A stretch of 64,000 bases of DNA from Roseburia sp. (GCA_019421345.1 JAHZFL010000015.1:9352-73351), one strand, 5' to 3'. Positions 42,400-50,978 are shown, counted from the first letter of the stretch. Translations and numbers: made by a program. Notes: a model not told the origin generated them from the letters alone.

Positions 42400-43971
42400 C
42401 TAATTTCCTATGTCAATTCTATAATAGTCAATGCCAAGCTCACGCAAAAGCAGCTCCTCGCGCCTCTGGCAGGTAAACAAAAGCACCTGATTTCCAAGAC
42501 CCGCAAGCACCCGAAGCGTCTGTGCAAGACGCTGATCATCATACATGACAAACGCATCGTCCAAAAAAACAGGCATTGCCTCCTCACGAGTCACAACCCG
42601 CCCCGCCGCAAGACGCAGCGCCAGATAAAACTGCTCCAGTGTTCCGCGGCTTAATGCCTCCGGCGTCACCTCTTTTCCCTCCGTCTTTGCCCATAGGATA
42701 CCGCTCTCATCCACACGGATGCTGTCATAAGTGCCTCCCGTAAAGGCTGAAACAAGACGCGACACCTCACTGTTTAAGGTATCGCCCGCCTCCTCGTAGA
42801 ACTCACGCGAAAGAGTGAAAATCTCATTCGCCGCAAGCTCTGCCGCATCTATCTCACGCTGCAGCTCACACTCCGTATCTCCCGGCGCTTCAAGCTCCTT
42901 AAGCTGCTCTCCGATATTAAAGAAACGTGTTTCCTTCTCCGCAAGAGACTCCTCCAGCAGCAAAAGCAGCTCCTCTGCCGGCTGCCCCCGCTGTGCCTTA
43001 GGTGACTCCTCTGCCGGCTGTACCGTTTGCCCCGCCTGCCCGCTTCGCTGTTCTCCCCTGCGGCAGACGACCGCGCAGACCAAAAGAAAAAAGGCAAGAA
43101 ACCCAAGCCCGCCTGCCCCAAAGAGCAAAGGGAAACCTGCTGCCGGAAGCTTCCTTCCGGCTAACAGCAACAACACCATCCCGACAAACAGTCCGCCCGC
43201 CGCCAAAAACATTTTCCCGCTGCGTTCCCGCCGGGACGGCGGATCCGTCTGCTCCGGCAATGGAATGAGCTGCTCCGACATCGGTTCTTTCGCAAGCTTC
43301 CTTCTCGCATCGTTTAAATCCTCCTGCTGCTTTCGGTAATCCCTCGCAAGCCATTCCTGCTCCGCGCGAAGCGCACGGATACGTTCTTCCCGCTCCTCCC
43401 GCAGCTTTTTTTGCTCTGCTGCAAGCCTGCGCTTCTTTTCCCGCAGCTTCTCCACCGCCTGTGTCACCCGCAAGCCCGCATTGCCGCTCTCAGCCGCATC
43501 CGATAAATATTCTGCCAGCGTATCCGAAAGCTCCTTTCCCGTCGCCGCTCCCGACTGTGGAATATCAAAGGTATTTGCAAAGGTCTCCTTATGTATGCCG
43601 CCAAGCAGCATGGTAAGATCGCCGTAGGCAACCGAAAGCTCCTCGCCGTCCGCCTCATTTCGCAAAATGTCCCTCTTTTCTCTGTGATAGAAATTCCGTT
43701 CCAGATAAAACGGACGTCCGCCGACCGCAAACCGGAGCGCGCCGCTGTAATAGGCGGGCGCATGCCACGGCTCATAACGGCGGTAGCCGCTCACCGCGCT
43801 TCCCCTGCCTCTGCCCTTTTCCATACCAAACAGCATCGCAGTCAAAAAATCGTGCAGCGTTGTTTTTCCCGCCTCATTTGCTCCATAGATAACGTTGATC
43901 CCCGGAGCAAATGTTATCTTTTTATTCATCAGCTTTCCAAAGCTGAAAATCTCTGCTTCCTTTATCTGCAT
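42400..43971 (-). CDS. Compact SbcC/YhaN-like ATPase with central membrane segments
   Basis: A 523-residue SMC/Rad50-like protein. Residues 1-150 hold the N-terminal ATPase half, with Walker A YGANEAGKTTLHDF. A coiled coil (about 165-235) follows, then two hydrophobic helices near 255-300 (FLAAGGLFVGMVLLLLAGR; FLAFFLLVCAVVCR). A second coiled coil (about 335-385) leads to the C-terminal half, with signature LSRGTLEQFYLALRLAA and Walker B PVFLDDAFVMYDD. YhaN is nearly twice as long; here the arms are short and membrane helices replace the tip. The SbcD-like gene lies upstream by 50 nt, the natural nuclease partner. Confidence 0.85.
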   Translation of the reverse strand: MQIKEAEIFSFGKLMNKKITFAPGINVIYGANEAGKTTLHDFLTAMLFGMEKGRGRGSAVSGYRRYEPWHAPAYYSGALRFAVGGRPFYLERNFYHREKRDILRNEADGEELSVAYGDLTMLLGGIHKETFANTFDIPQSGAATGKELSDTLAEYLSDAAESGNAGLRVTQAVEKLREKKRRLAAEQKKLREEREERIRALRAEQEWLARDYRKQQEDLNDARRKLAKEPMSEQLIPLPEQTDPPSRRERSGKMFLAAGGLFVGMVLLLLAGRKLPAAGFPLLFGAGGLGFLAFFLLVCAVVCRRGEQRSGQAGQTVQPAEESPKAQRGQPAEELLLLLEESLAEKETRFFNIGEQLKELEAPGDTECELQREIDAAELAANEIFTLSREFYEEAGDTLNSEVSRLVSAFTGGTYDSIRVDESGILWAKTEGKEVTPEALSRGTLEQFYLALRLAAGRVVTREEAMPVFLDDAFVMYDDQRLAQTLRVLAGLGNQVLLFTCQRREELLLRELGIDYYRIDIGN

Positions 43972-44021
43972 CTGTTCTCTGTCTCCACACTCCCGCCGGA
44001 TTTATCCGCCGCAGCACCGCC

Positions 44022-45074
44022 CTACAGCTCATAGCCCAAAAGTGCGTTTACGCCGTAGGCAAGCGCCCGCTCCGTCAGCTCATCCGTTCCCTGACGCTGC
44101 ATCCTTTTGATATAAGCGCCGAGAATCGAATCCTCATGCTCCTCCAAAAGCCTGTCATAATCATGCGCAGGCTTAAGCTCCTCTTTTATATCCACAATGC
44201 GGTCAAGACCGCGCAGCTTACTCAGATCATAGGTGATTTCCGGATCTTTTGTCCCCGCCAGCGTCAGACAAAAATACTGATATGCCGGACGCTTCTCCAA
44301 AAGCCCCTGCACCCATGCAGTAATCGCACGCTCTGTCGTATCTGCATTGACCTCATACGTCTCATGGCAATATTCACATTTTCTGATCGGATGAAATACC
44401 GCCTCTGCTCCTTCCTTTGTCAGCCTTCCCATCCAGTAGCCGTGCATTCCCGTATCATTTCTGTCCGTCGGCTCAAGGCTTCCTGCCATGACCGCCCTGC
44501 CCTCTGCCAGCCAACCGCCCTTATGAATATGCCCTGCCGCTACATAGTCAAAGCCATTGCGCACCAGCGTTTCCGCCGCAAACGGAATGTGACGTTCATC
44601 GCCGCCATGCGCCATCAAAATATGAATCCGGTCGTTCTCCTTTGGAAAAGCCGCATCATATTTCCGCTCTCTGATCTCCCGATGCCAGTAGCTGCATCCG
44701 TAAACCGCAGTCCCAAGCTCCGGAAATTCAAAGCAATCGATTTCCTCGCGCCGGAACAAATACACGTTGTCTGCCCATGGGTAAGTCAGATAATAGGACT
44801 TCTCCCTCAGATAATCGTGGTTTCCTGCCACAAGCATAACGCGCGTTCCCGGAATAAGCCGAAACAGCGCGTCCACCTCCTTGATCTCCTTCTTTAACGG
44901 CTGCCCATGAAAAAGATCGCCCGTAATAAATAAAAACTCCGGCTGCTGCTTTTGCGCCGTTCGGATAACCTGCTCAAAGGAGTCCCAAATATCCTGTTTA
45001 CGTTTGCTGCTCCATGACCGTCCGGTATCCGGCGCAACGCCAAGATGGACGTCGGAAATATGTATAAATCTCAC
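44022..45074 (-). CDS. SbcD/YhaO-like metallophosphoesterase (DNA repair exonuclease family)
   Basis: A 350-residue calcineurin-like phosphoesterase. Metal ligands are clear: ISDVHLG, TGDLFHG, AGNHDYL, MAHGGDE and AAGHIHKG. These match the Mre11/SbcD-type nuclease subunit. The C-terminal about 110 residues would contact the ATPase encoded next. I choose GTG at 45074 (RFIHISDVHLG immediately follows, as in most relatives) because GAGGAGAGG lies just before it; the ATG at 45092 has no ribosome site. Expected to act with the compact ATPase on DNA ends. Confidence 0.9.
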   Translation of the reverse strand: MRFIHISDVHLGVAPDTGRSWSSKRKQDIWDSFEQVIRTAQKQQPEFLFITGDLFHGQPLKKEIKEVDALFRLIPGTRVMLVAGNHDYLREKSYYLTYPWADNVYLFRREEIDCFEFPELGTAVYGCSYWHREIRERKYDAAFPKENDRIHILMAHGGDERHIPFAAETLVRNGFDYVAAGHIHKGGWLAEGRAVMAGSLEPTDRNDTGMHGYWMGRLTKEGAEAVFHPIRKCEYCHETYEVNADTTERAITAWVQGLLEKRPAYQYFCLTLAGTKDPEITYDLSKLRGLDRIVDIKEELKPAHDYDRLLEEHEDSILGAYIKRMQRQGTDELTERALAYGVNALLGYEL

Positions 45075-45143
45075 ATGCCTCTCCTCACTCATCCAAACAT
45101 ATTTTCTATGTTTTATTTTACACGCTCCCGCCGGATTATACAA

Positions 45144-45174
45144 GAACTGCTGACAATTCTTTTGCCAGCAGTTC
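45144..45174 (-). terminator. Intrinsic terminator of spoVT
   Basis: GAACTGCTG and CAGCAGTTC form a perfect 9-bp stem, with TTGT following on the minus strand, seven bases after the spoVT stop. Confidence 0.7.
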
Positions 45175-45181
45175 CAGCTTC

Positions 45182-45727
45182 CTACTGTTCCATCTGTCTG
45201 CCCAAAAAACCGGCAGCGGCAGCCACAAGCTTGCTCTCTGTTTCCGTCATCTTTGTTTCTTCCTTCGAGCAGAGCGCCACCGCGCCGATCGCATCCCCCT
45301 GACAGATGATCGTGCTGACTGCCTGATGATGATAGGCCCCTCCGTCATCTGCCGATAACCGGATAAAGGAGGAATCGTCCTTTGAGGCAAGAAAGCTTCT
45401 GCGCTCTCCGATTGCAGACTCAAGCTGCGGACTGATCGGCTTCCCCTCAAACTCTCTTTTGCCGTTTCCCGACGCTGCGATGATGTGATCGCAGTCGGTG
45501 ATGAGTACCAGATGCCCCGTCGTCTGCGCAAGACTTTCCGCATACTCTCCCGCAAACTGCCCCAACTCCCCGATCGGAGAATATTTCTTTAAAATAATCT
45601 CCCCCTCCCGGTCGGTAAATATCTCAAGCGGATCTCCCTCCCGGATCCTTAACGTGCGCCGGATTTCTTTTGGCACGACGATTCTTCCGAGATCATCTAT
45701 CCTTCTAACGATTCCTGTTGCCTTCAT
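45182..45727 (-). CDS. spoVT: Stage V sporulation protein T
   Basis: A 181-residue regulator of late forespore genes. The N-terminal AbrB/SpoVT swapped-hairpin DNA-binding domain reads TGIVRRIDDLGRIVVPKEIR and continues REGDPLEIFTD. A C-terminal GAF-like domain (about 60-178) contains SADDGGAYHHQAV. Length and both domains match SpoVT. The ATG at 45727 has GGAGG ten bases upstream; that site lies in one arm of a large hairpin discussed separately. Its presence implies the organism forms endospores. Confidence 0.94.
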   Translation of the reverse strand: MKATGIVRRIDDLGRIVVPKEIRRTLRIREGDPLEIFTDREGEIILKKYSPIGELGQFAGEYAESLAQTTGHLVLITDCDHIIAASGNGKREFEGKPISPQLESAIGERRSFLASKDDSSFIRLSADDGGAYHHQAVSTIICQGDAIGAVALCSKEETKMTETESKLVAAAAGFLGRQMEQ

Positions 45728-45731
45728 ATAA

Positions 45732-45798
45732 AAAATTCCTCCATCTACTGTACTTTCCATTTCTGGAAATAGTATCTGTAAATGGAGGAATTTTATAC
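45732..45798 (-). promoter_or_regulatory. spoVT control region: sigma-G-like promoter inside a Shine-Dalgarno-masking hairpin
   Basis: A perfect 13-bp inverted repeat, AAAATTCCTCCAT/ATGGAGGAATTTT (arms 45732-45744 and 45782-45794), encloses a second small stem. The arm nearest spoVT holds its GGAGG, and a T-run follows, so read-through RNA from the upstream gene should be terminated or have the site masked. A sigma-G-like promoter, GTATA (45794-45798), 17 bases, GATACTA (45770-45776), would start near 45763. That RNA lacks the outer arm, leaving GGAGG free. Confidence 0.6.
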
Positions 45799-46467
45799 TC
45801 ATTTTTCTTCACATGACTCCAAAAAATCCCTGATCTCCGCCGGCGTTTTCACAAACAGTTCCCCGCCGCAGTTCCGCAGAAAAGCTTCACTGCGGAAGCC
45901 CCATAAAACGGAGATGCACGGCAGTCCGGCATTTTTTGCCGTCATAACGTCAACCTCAGAATCGCCCACATAAAGGGCTGTCTCCTTTGGCATTCCAAGC
46001 TCGCCCAACGCCCGATAAACCATGTCAGCCGCCGGCTTTTTTGCAACACCCTCTGTCTCACCGATCGCAACCGGAACGATTCCCTCAAAATAAAGCTCCG
46101 CCAGTTCTTTGACCGCGCTATCCAGCTTATTGGAGACAATCGCCAGTGCATAGCCGTCTCTTTTTAATTGCCGCAGCAGCGGTAAAATGCCGTCATACGC
46201 CCTTGTCTTATCATTACAATGCGATCCGTAATATTCCTTAAACGCCGCAAACGCCGCCGCAAAACATGAATTTTTCTCACCGTTCGGCACAGAGCGCTCC
46301 ATCAGACGATACACGCCGTTTCCGACAAACTCGCGCACCTCGTCAATAGAGTGCTCCGGCAGCTCCGTTTTACGCATGGCGTAATTGACTGCATCCGTGA
46401 GATCCTCCAGGGTATCAAGTACTGTTCCGTCCATATCAAAAATAATTGTTTCGTATTTTCTTTTCAT
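45799..46467 (-). CDS. HAD-family phosphatase (phosphoglycolate phosphatase-like)
   Basis: A 222-residue haloacid-dehalogenase phosphatase. Motif I is FDMDGTVLDT (nucleophile and acid Asp), motif II AIVSNK, the motif III lysine is in VAKKPAADM, and motif IV is YVGDSEVDVMTAKNAG. A four-helix cap lies between motifs I and II, as in Gph/PpaX. Could remove phosphate from 2-phosphoglycolate or a sugar phosphate, or act on pyrophosphate; sequence does not decide. The ATG at 46467 has AAGGAAGG upstream. Confidence 0.9.
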   Translation of the reverse strand: MKRKYETIIFDMDGTVLDTLEDLTDAVNYAMRKTELPEHSIDEVREFVGNGVYRLMERSVPNGEKNSCFAAAFAAFKEYYGSHCNDKTRAYDGILPLLRQLKRDGYALAIVSNKLDSAVKELAELYFEGIVPVAIGETEGVAKKPAADMVYRALGELGMPKETALYVGDSEVDVMTAKNAGLPCISVLWGFRSEAFLRNCGGELFVKTPAEIRDFLESCEEK

Positions 46468-46513
46468 GTCATCCTTCCTTCCCATGCGATCCATGAACAA
46501 AGCTTCCTACCAA

Positions 46514-46539
46514 GCAAAAACCCATGCGCCGGTTTTTGC
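46514..46539. terminator. Hairpin after the LTA-synthase-like gene
   Basis: GCAAAAACC and GGTTTTTGC form a perfect 9-bp stem with an 8-base loop, about 33 bases past the stop at 46573. The U-rich 3' arm could serve as terminator tail, though no extra T-run follows. Confidence 0.5.
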
Positions 46540-46572
46540 CTCCGCGATCTATAGCCTCTCTTTCTGCTGCTC

Positions 46573-48519
46573 CTACGATTTCTGCTCTTTCAGATAAGGA
46601 AAAAATATCTCGCTTTGATCCCTCTTGTCAAACATATTATTGTATTGAAGTATCTCGTATCTTTGAAGCCACTCTGCCTCCTCTCCCACTGCGTCCTCCA
46701 GATGAAGAAATTTTCCCTTCGATTTGGAATAGTAGCCGCGGGAATTAATCGCCGGGATCTCCTGTCTAAGCTCAAGCAAAAACCGGTCGTACGCCGAAAG
46801 CGGCAAGCCCGCCCGCTCAAGCGCCATTGACGAAAGGAAATTTAAGCTTGTGATCTCTACCGCTTCCTCGGCGCTCTCATAATTCGTCCAGATAAAAAAC
46901 GGCACGGTATAGAGCGCCTGCAATTCATCTGTCGTCAAGCCCGACAAGCCTTTGCCGTTGAGATACGGGTAAAAGCTTGCGGACAGGCTTGGCTGATGAT
47001 CGCCAAAGAAAACAATTTCCACAGGCTCATCCACATGCTCAAAATAATTGATGAGATATTCCAGCGCAGCATCGCTCTCATGCACCAAAGAAAGGTACTG
47101 GTCGACGTCGGGATAATTCAGCCCAAGCATCCGCACCTGCTCGTCAAAATTGCCATATTTCTCCGTATAGCCGCCATGATTCTGCATGGAGATACTCATG
47201 ATAAACAGCTCCTCATTTGCCGCCCGGCTCTCATAACGCTCAATAATGCTCTCATACAGCTCCCGATCGGTGATATACTCACGCAGCAGCTTTGTCTGGT
47301 CAAAATCCTCCAGAAAATACATCTCATCAAACCCCATATTCGGGTAGACCTTATTCCTGCTCCAGCCCGTCTCGTAGTACGGATGCATCGCAACACAGGT
47401 ATAGCCCTCGTTTTTCAGATTGGAAACTATTGAGGTCGGCGTATCCGAAATATACTGCTGATAGACAACCGAACCGCCCGGCAAAAACGCCATGGAATTA
47501 CCGGTCATAAACTCCCATTCAGAATTTGGCGTCTTTGCCCCAAACACCGAAGAAAGGGCATAGCCTTTTATCGTATTTTCCGTCAGCGAATCATAAAACG
47601 GCGTCAGCTCCTGATTGGTGGAAAAGTCCCCCACAACGCTAAGGTCTGCATACGACTCGCTCATGATCACAATGACAGTCGGCTTTTCCTCTTTGCCCTC
47701 CGCTTGGTTTTCCCTGCCCTCATACTGCTCCTCAAGCGCTTTTACTGCCTCCGCCGAATATCCGTCCGGCTCACTCACAAAGCAGTCACGGATGCTCAGC
47801 ATAAAGTTAAGCAGATAACCGTTGCGGTAGCTTCCCTTCTGCTCCCACGTCTCCGTCACAAGATATGCACTTTTCTCTCCGACATAAACGCAGCTAAGCA
47901 CCGCCAGCGAGACACAGACAGCCGCCAGCCACCCCCTCTTTTCAAAGGTGAGCGGAAGCTTTCGCACCAGCGCAACATACAGCACCGACAAAAGTATGAC
48001 GTAGCCCGCCCTGTCATCAAGCACAAACTCATAATTTCCTGCCACCGACAGACCTGTCTGGATAGATTTCAGATCACTGAAAATAAACTCATTTCCACGA
48101 AACAGATATACAAAATAATTGACACCCGCCAAAAGCATCAGCAGCGTATATGAGATCGCACAGGCAAGTCCCGCATGCTTTGTGACCGCCTGCACCGCCA
48201 GAAAGACTACAAGCGCGCACACGATATTCAAAAGCATCTTTTCCTGCGAAATCTTGGCGCGCAGCTCTGCATCCAGCAGCAGATACTGCATCAGATAAGC
48301 GGTAAAGATACTGCTGCCGCCGATCAGAAAAATCGCCCAAAGCCAAGACAGCTTCGGTTTCCCCGAAAGCTCCATACCCGTAATGCCAAAATAAAGCGCG
48401 CCAAAGCCGATCCACACATATACGGCAAGCCCGATCTGAAAACAAAGAACTCCCGCCAGTACCAGCGCTGCCGCAGCTTTTATGATATTTTCTTTTTTCC
48501 AACAAAATTTTATCTTCAT
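46573..48519 (-). CDS. LTA synthase-family membrane sulfatase-fold protein
   Basis: A 648-residue protein. Five or six N-terminal membrane helices (about 1-215) precede an outside sulfatase-like domain (about 270-620). VIVIMSESYADL gives the metal-binding Glu and region near the nucleophile; SVFGAKTPNSEWEFMTGNSMAFLP contains the catalytic Thr of the LtaS type; MSMQNHGGYTE-like and FFGDHQPSL carry further metal ligands. It probably transfers glycerol phosphate or a similar group to a surface polymer or lipid. The ATG at 48519 has only a weak GTGG upstream; GTG at 48528 is the alternative. Uses a threonine, so it is not a client of the maturase at 1972. Confidence 0.9.
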   Translation of the reverse strand: MKIKFCWKKENIIKAAAALVLAGVLCFQIGLAVYVWIGFGALYFGITGMELSGKPKLSWLWAIFLIGGSSIFTAYLMQYLLLDAELRAKISQEKMLLNIVCALVVFLAVQAVTKHAGLACAISYTLLMLLAGVNYFVYLFRGNEFIFSDLKSIQTGLSVAGNYEFVLDDRAGYVILLSVLYVALVRKLPLTFEKRGWLAAVCVSLAVLSCVYVGEKSAYLVTETWEQKGSYRNGYLLNFMLSIRDCFVSEPDGYSAEAVKALEEQYEGRENQAEGKEEKPTVIVIMSESYADLSVVGDFSTNQELTPFYDSLTENTIKGYALSSVFGAKTPNSEWEFMTGNSMAFLPGGSVVYQQYISDTPTSIVSNLKNEGYTCVAMHPYYETGWSRNKVYPNMGFDEMYFLEDFDQTKLLREYITDRELYESIIERYESRAANEELFIMSISMQNHGGYTEKYGNFDEQVRMLGLNYPDVDQYLSLVHESDAALEYLINYFEHVDEPVEIVFFGDHQPSLSASFYPYLNGKGLSGLTTDELQALYTVPFFIWTNYESAEEAVEITSLNFLSSMALERAGLPLSAYDRFLLELRQEIPAINSRGYYSKSKGKFLHLEDAVGEEAEWLQRYEILQYNNMFDKRDQSEIFFPYLKEQKS

Positions 48520-48529
48520 AATAACCACT

Positions 48530-48557
48530 ATTTTATCATGACTCGCAGGTTTGTCAA
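48530..48557 (-). promoter_or_regulatory. Promoter close to the LTA-synthase-like gene
   Basis: TTGACA (48552-48557), 16 bases, TAAAAT (48530-48535) preceded by TGA (extended -10) on the minus strand. The implied start near 48523 leaves only about four bases before the ATG at 48519, so the mRNA would be nearly leaderless, or the true start codon is further in. Confidence 0.6.
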
Positions 48558-48653
48558 TTTTTCCGCTTTCCTTTTCACAAAAAAATCCAAATTACCTGCC
48601 GATCCCCTTTACTTCTTTGAAAATCGACAGGAAATACCCTTGCACCAAAAATA

Positions 48654-48695
48654 TCCGCCAAAGAAAGACCTGTTATCCTGTCTTTCTCTGGCGGA
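48654..48695 (-). terminator. Intrinsic terminator of the dehydrogenase/nfeD operon
   Basis: TCCGCCAGAGAAAGAC and GTCTTTCTTTGGCGGA pair over 16 positions with one mismatch around a 10-base loop, followed by TATTTTT on the minus strand. Strong terminator. Confidence 0.9.
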
Positions 48696-48715
48696 CTTCC
48701 TCTGCCTTATCAGTA

Positions 48716-49648
48716 TCACTCAAAAAATTCTCTGATGTTTTGCTCCACCTGCTTCATCAGACGTGTCCGCGCCTCCACGCTCGCCCATGCGATGTGCGGT
48801 GTGATGATGAGCTTTCCGCTGTCCTTGATCTCCCGCAGCGGATTATCCGCCGTCATCGGCTCTGCCGTCAGCACATCCAGCCCCGCAGCCGCAATCTCGC
48901 CGCTCTTTAGCGCCTCCGCCAGATCGCTCTCCACAACGATCGGTCCTCTGCCGAGATTTAAAAAGATCGCGCTACGCTTCATCCTGCGGAAGGCATCGGC
49001 ATTCATCAGGTGCTCCGTATTCGCGTCTAACGGCGCGTGCACCGACACTATGTCGGACTGCGCCAAAAGCGTATCAAAATCCACACGCGCATAACCGGGC
49101 GCATCATGCTTGCCGGAGGTAGAATAATAGATCACACGGCAGCCAAACATCCCTGCGATATCCGCTACCCTGCGTCCGATCGCACCAAGACCGACCACGC
49201 CCCACGTCCTGCCGTTTAACTCATGGAAGGCCCTTGCAAAATGCGTAAACATCGTATCTGCAACATATTTTTCAGACTTTACATAATCGTCGTAATAAGG
49301 AAGCTTCTCCCACAGATAAAAAAGCAGCGCAAAGGTGTGCTGCGCCACCGTCTCTGTCGAATATCCGGCAACATTGCGCCATGCGATTCCCTGCTGATCC
49401 AGATAAGCTTTATCAAGATTATTGGTTCCTGTTGCCGTCACGCATACCAGCCTCAAATGCGAAGCCTCTCCGATCGTCTGCTCATTGACCAAAACCTTAT
49501 TTAACACGATAACATCCGCGTCTCTCGTCCGGCTGCGTGCCTGTTCGGGCGTAGAATATTCGTATTTTACGACTTCCCCCAATTGCCCGAAGCCGGATAG
49601 GTCAATATCATCACCGATCGTCTTTGCATCTAAAAATACGATTTTCAT
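48716..49648 (-). CDS. D-isomer-specific 2-hydroxyacid dehydrogenase
   Basis: A 310-residue NAD(P)-dependent dehydrogenase. WGVVGLGAIGRRVADIAGMFG is the Rossmann fingerprint; NLGRGPIVVESDLAEAL holds the substrate Arg, LDVLTAEPM the Glu, and ITPHIAWAS the catalytic His. Close in pattern to glycerate/hydroxypyruvate dehydrogenases (HprA-like); the exact hydroxy acid is unknown. Its ATG overlaps the nfeD stop by four bases (ATGA), so they are translationally coupled. Confidence 0.92.
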   Translation of the reverse strand: MKIVFLDAKTIGDDIDLSGFGQLGEVVKYEYSTPEQARSRTRDADVIVLNKVLVNEQTIGEASHLRLVCVTATGTNNLDKAYLDQQGIAWRNVAGYSTETVAQHTFALLFYLWEKLPYYDDYVKSEKYVADTMFTHFARAFHELNGRTWGVVGLGAIGRRVADIAGMFGCRVIYYSTSGKHDAPGYARVDFDTLLAQSDIVSVHAPLDANTEHLMNADAFRRMKRSAIFLNLGRGPIVVESDLAEALKSGEIAAAGLDVLTAEPMTADNPLREIKDSGKLIITPHIAWASVEARTRLMKQVEQNIREFFE

Positions 49649-50115
49649 TGCTGCACTCCTCCACCTTCTTTCAGCCGCGGCATATTCCCGTCCGCCTCCA
49701 CATACAGCGTCACTCCGCGAATTTCCTTTACCGTCACGATCTCTCCCGCCTCAAACGTCTGATCCCCGTCATATGCCCGCGCCGACCATTCCTGCCCCTT
49801 ATAAACTGCCGTTCCGGTCTGCTTTATATTATCTACCCGCTCTGTCAGACAGACACGCTCCGCGATCATCTGCTCATAATTTGTCTTTGTCAGATGCGGC
49901 TTTACATACTTTAACGCCCACGGTCTCGTAAACACAAGCAAAATGAGCGTAACCACCACAAAAACGGCAAACTGCCACTGCCATTCCAGCCCCAGCGCAT
50001 AGACGCCAAGAGCCGCCAGTGCACCGCCCGAAAACCAGATTGACGTCAGCCCTACCGTCACAATTTCAACTGCTGCAAAAAGAATAATCACTCCGATCCA
50101 GATAATCGCCATCAT
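49645..50115 (-). CDS. NfeD-family membrane protein
   Basis: A 156-residue protein with three N-terminal membrane helices (about 1-75) and a C-terminal OB-fold (about 90-148; GTAVYKGQEWSARAYDGDQTFEAGEIVTVKEIRGVTLYVE), the NfeD C-terminal pattern. Family members usually sit beside flotillin or stomatin genes; neither is nearby. GAGG precedes ATGATG. It forms an operon with the dehydrogenase. Confidence 0.9.
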   Translation of the reverse strand: MMAIIWIGVIILFAAVEIVTVGLTSIWFSGGALAALGVYALGLEWQWQFAVFVVVTLILLVFTRPWALKYVKPHLTKTNYEQMIAERVCLTERVDNIKQTGTAVYKGQEWSARAYDGDQTFEAGEIVTVKEIRGVTLYVEADGNMPRLKEGGGVQQ

Positions 50116-50221
50116 ACTGCCTCATTCCCTTCTATGCTTTGTCCCTGCCACTTTCTCTTAACTCTGACACGCAGGATTCTTTATAAATACTATAACATAT
50201 TCCAAATTTCATTTCTATGGT

Positions 50222-50248
50222 TAATTATATACAGTTTCCTGCCGAAAA
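50222..50248 (+). promoter_or_regulatory. Sigma-D (sigma-28)-like motility promoter
   Basis: TAAT (50222-50225), 15 bases, GCCGAAAA (50241-50248). The consensus of flagellar sigma-D promoters is TAAA-N15-GCCGATAA, so 3 of 4 and 7 of 8 positions agree at exact spacing. It lies 34 bases before the ATG of the FliD-like gene. Confidence 0.6.
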
Positions 50249-50282
50249 ATATAGTAATAGTATTTATGGGAGGAATGACACC

Positions 50283-50978
50283 ATGGGATCAAACATTACC
50301 TTTGCCGGCATCGGCACAAGTTTAAGCTCTAATTTTTATCTCCGGAGCTTCTATACATCCAACCGCACCGCAGGAACTGCGTCCAAGCGCAGACAACTGA
50401 CAAATTCGGAGCTGACACTCGCAGACAGTATGGCGCTGCGCCGCGCCGTAAAAAAACTGGGTACGCTGGAATTTTCCGAGGAAAATGACGCAGATATACG
50501 AAACGCTGTCAAGGCTTATATCACGACGTACAATAATGCCATAACATCCACTTCACACTCCGGTGACCGCACATTAGAGCGCGCGCAGAAGCAGCTAAAA
50601 TCCATTGCGAAGGAATATGCCTCCGACCTGGATAAAATGGGTATCACCGTAAACGATGACGGCACACTCACGCGCCGTGATTCACTCTTTTCAAACGCCA
50701 GCCTCTCAAAATTTGAAAAGCTTTTTTCCAAGGACTCGGATTTCATGCAGCGCACCGCTGCCTGTGCAAGAAAAATAGAGCGGCAGAGCGACAATCTCAT
50801 TTTAACAGAGCAGACGCACAAAACGCAGCGCGCACAGAGAGGAGCTGTCTCTGCCGCTAACGATACAGGGGTGACGCCCGCTGCCGCAGCCGCACAGCCG
50901 CTGTCTGACGGAAACGGTTCTGATTTAGATTTACTCTTAAATACCGGCGTAGGCAAGAATATCAATCTGTCACTATAG
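50283..50978 (+). CDS. FliD-C-like hypothetical protein
   Basis: A 231-residue protein, not confidently assigned. It starts MGSNITFAGIGTSLSSNFYL with no signal peptide. The middle (about 55-165) is helical: VKAYITTYNNAITS resembles the AFVxAYNxxI helix of flagellar cap protein FliD. LDKMGITVNDDGTLTRRDS followed by FEKLFSKDSDFM resembles the FliD LGI..DGxLxxD...LF block. The last 50 residues are Ala/Gly/Ser-rich and disordered. GGAGG lies nine bases before the ATG at 50283. With the sigma-D-like promoter this suggests a flagellum-associated or exported role. Its end overlaps the convergent S66 gene by six bases. Confidence 0.65.
   Translation: MGSNITFAGIGTSLSSNFYLRSFYTSNRTAGTASKRRQLTNSELTLADSMALRRAVKKLGTLEFSEENDADIRNAVKAYITTYNNAITSTSHSGDRTLERAQKQLKSIAKEYASDLDKMGITVNDDGTLTRRDSLFSNASLSKFEKLFSKDSDFMQRTAACARKIERQSDNLILTEQTHKTQRAQRGAVSAANDTGVTPAAAAAQPLSDGNGSDLDLLLNTGVGKNINLSL

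Noticed and set aside
44136..44897. 253-codon plus-strand frame opposite the SbcD-like gene
   Set aside because: Antisense shadow; the minus-strand frame has all phosphoesterase motifs.
46573..48519. LTA-synthase-like protein as a second client of the anaerobic sulfatase maturase
   Set aside because: It lacks C/S-x-P-S/C-R and uses a threonine-type nucleophile.
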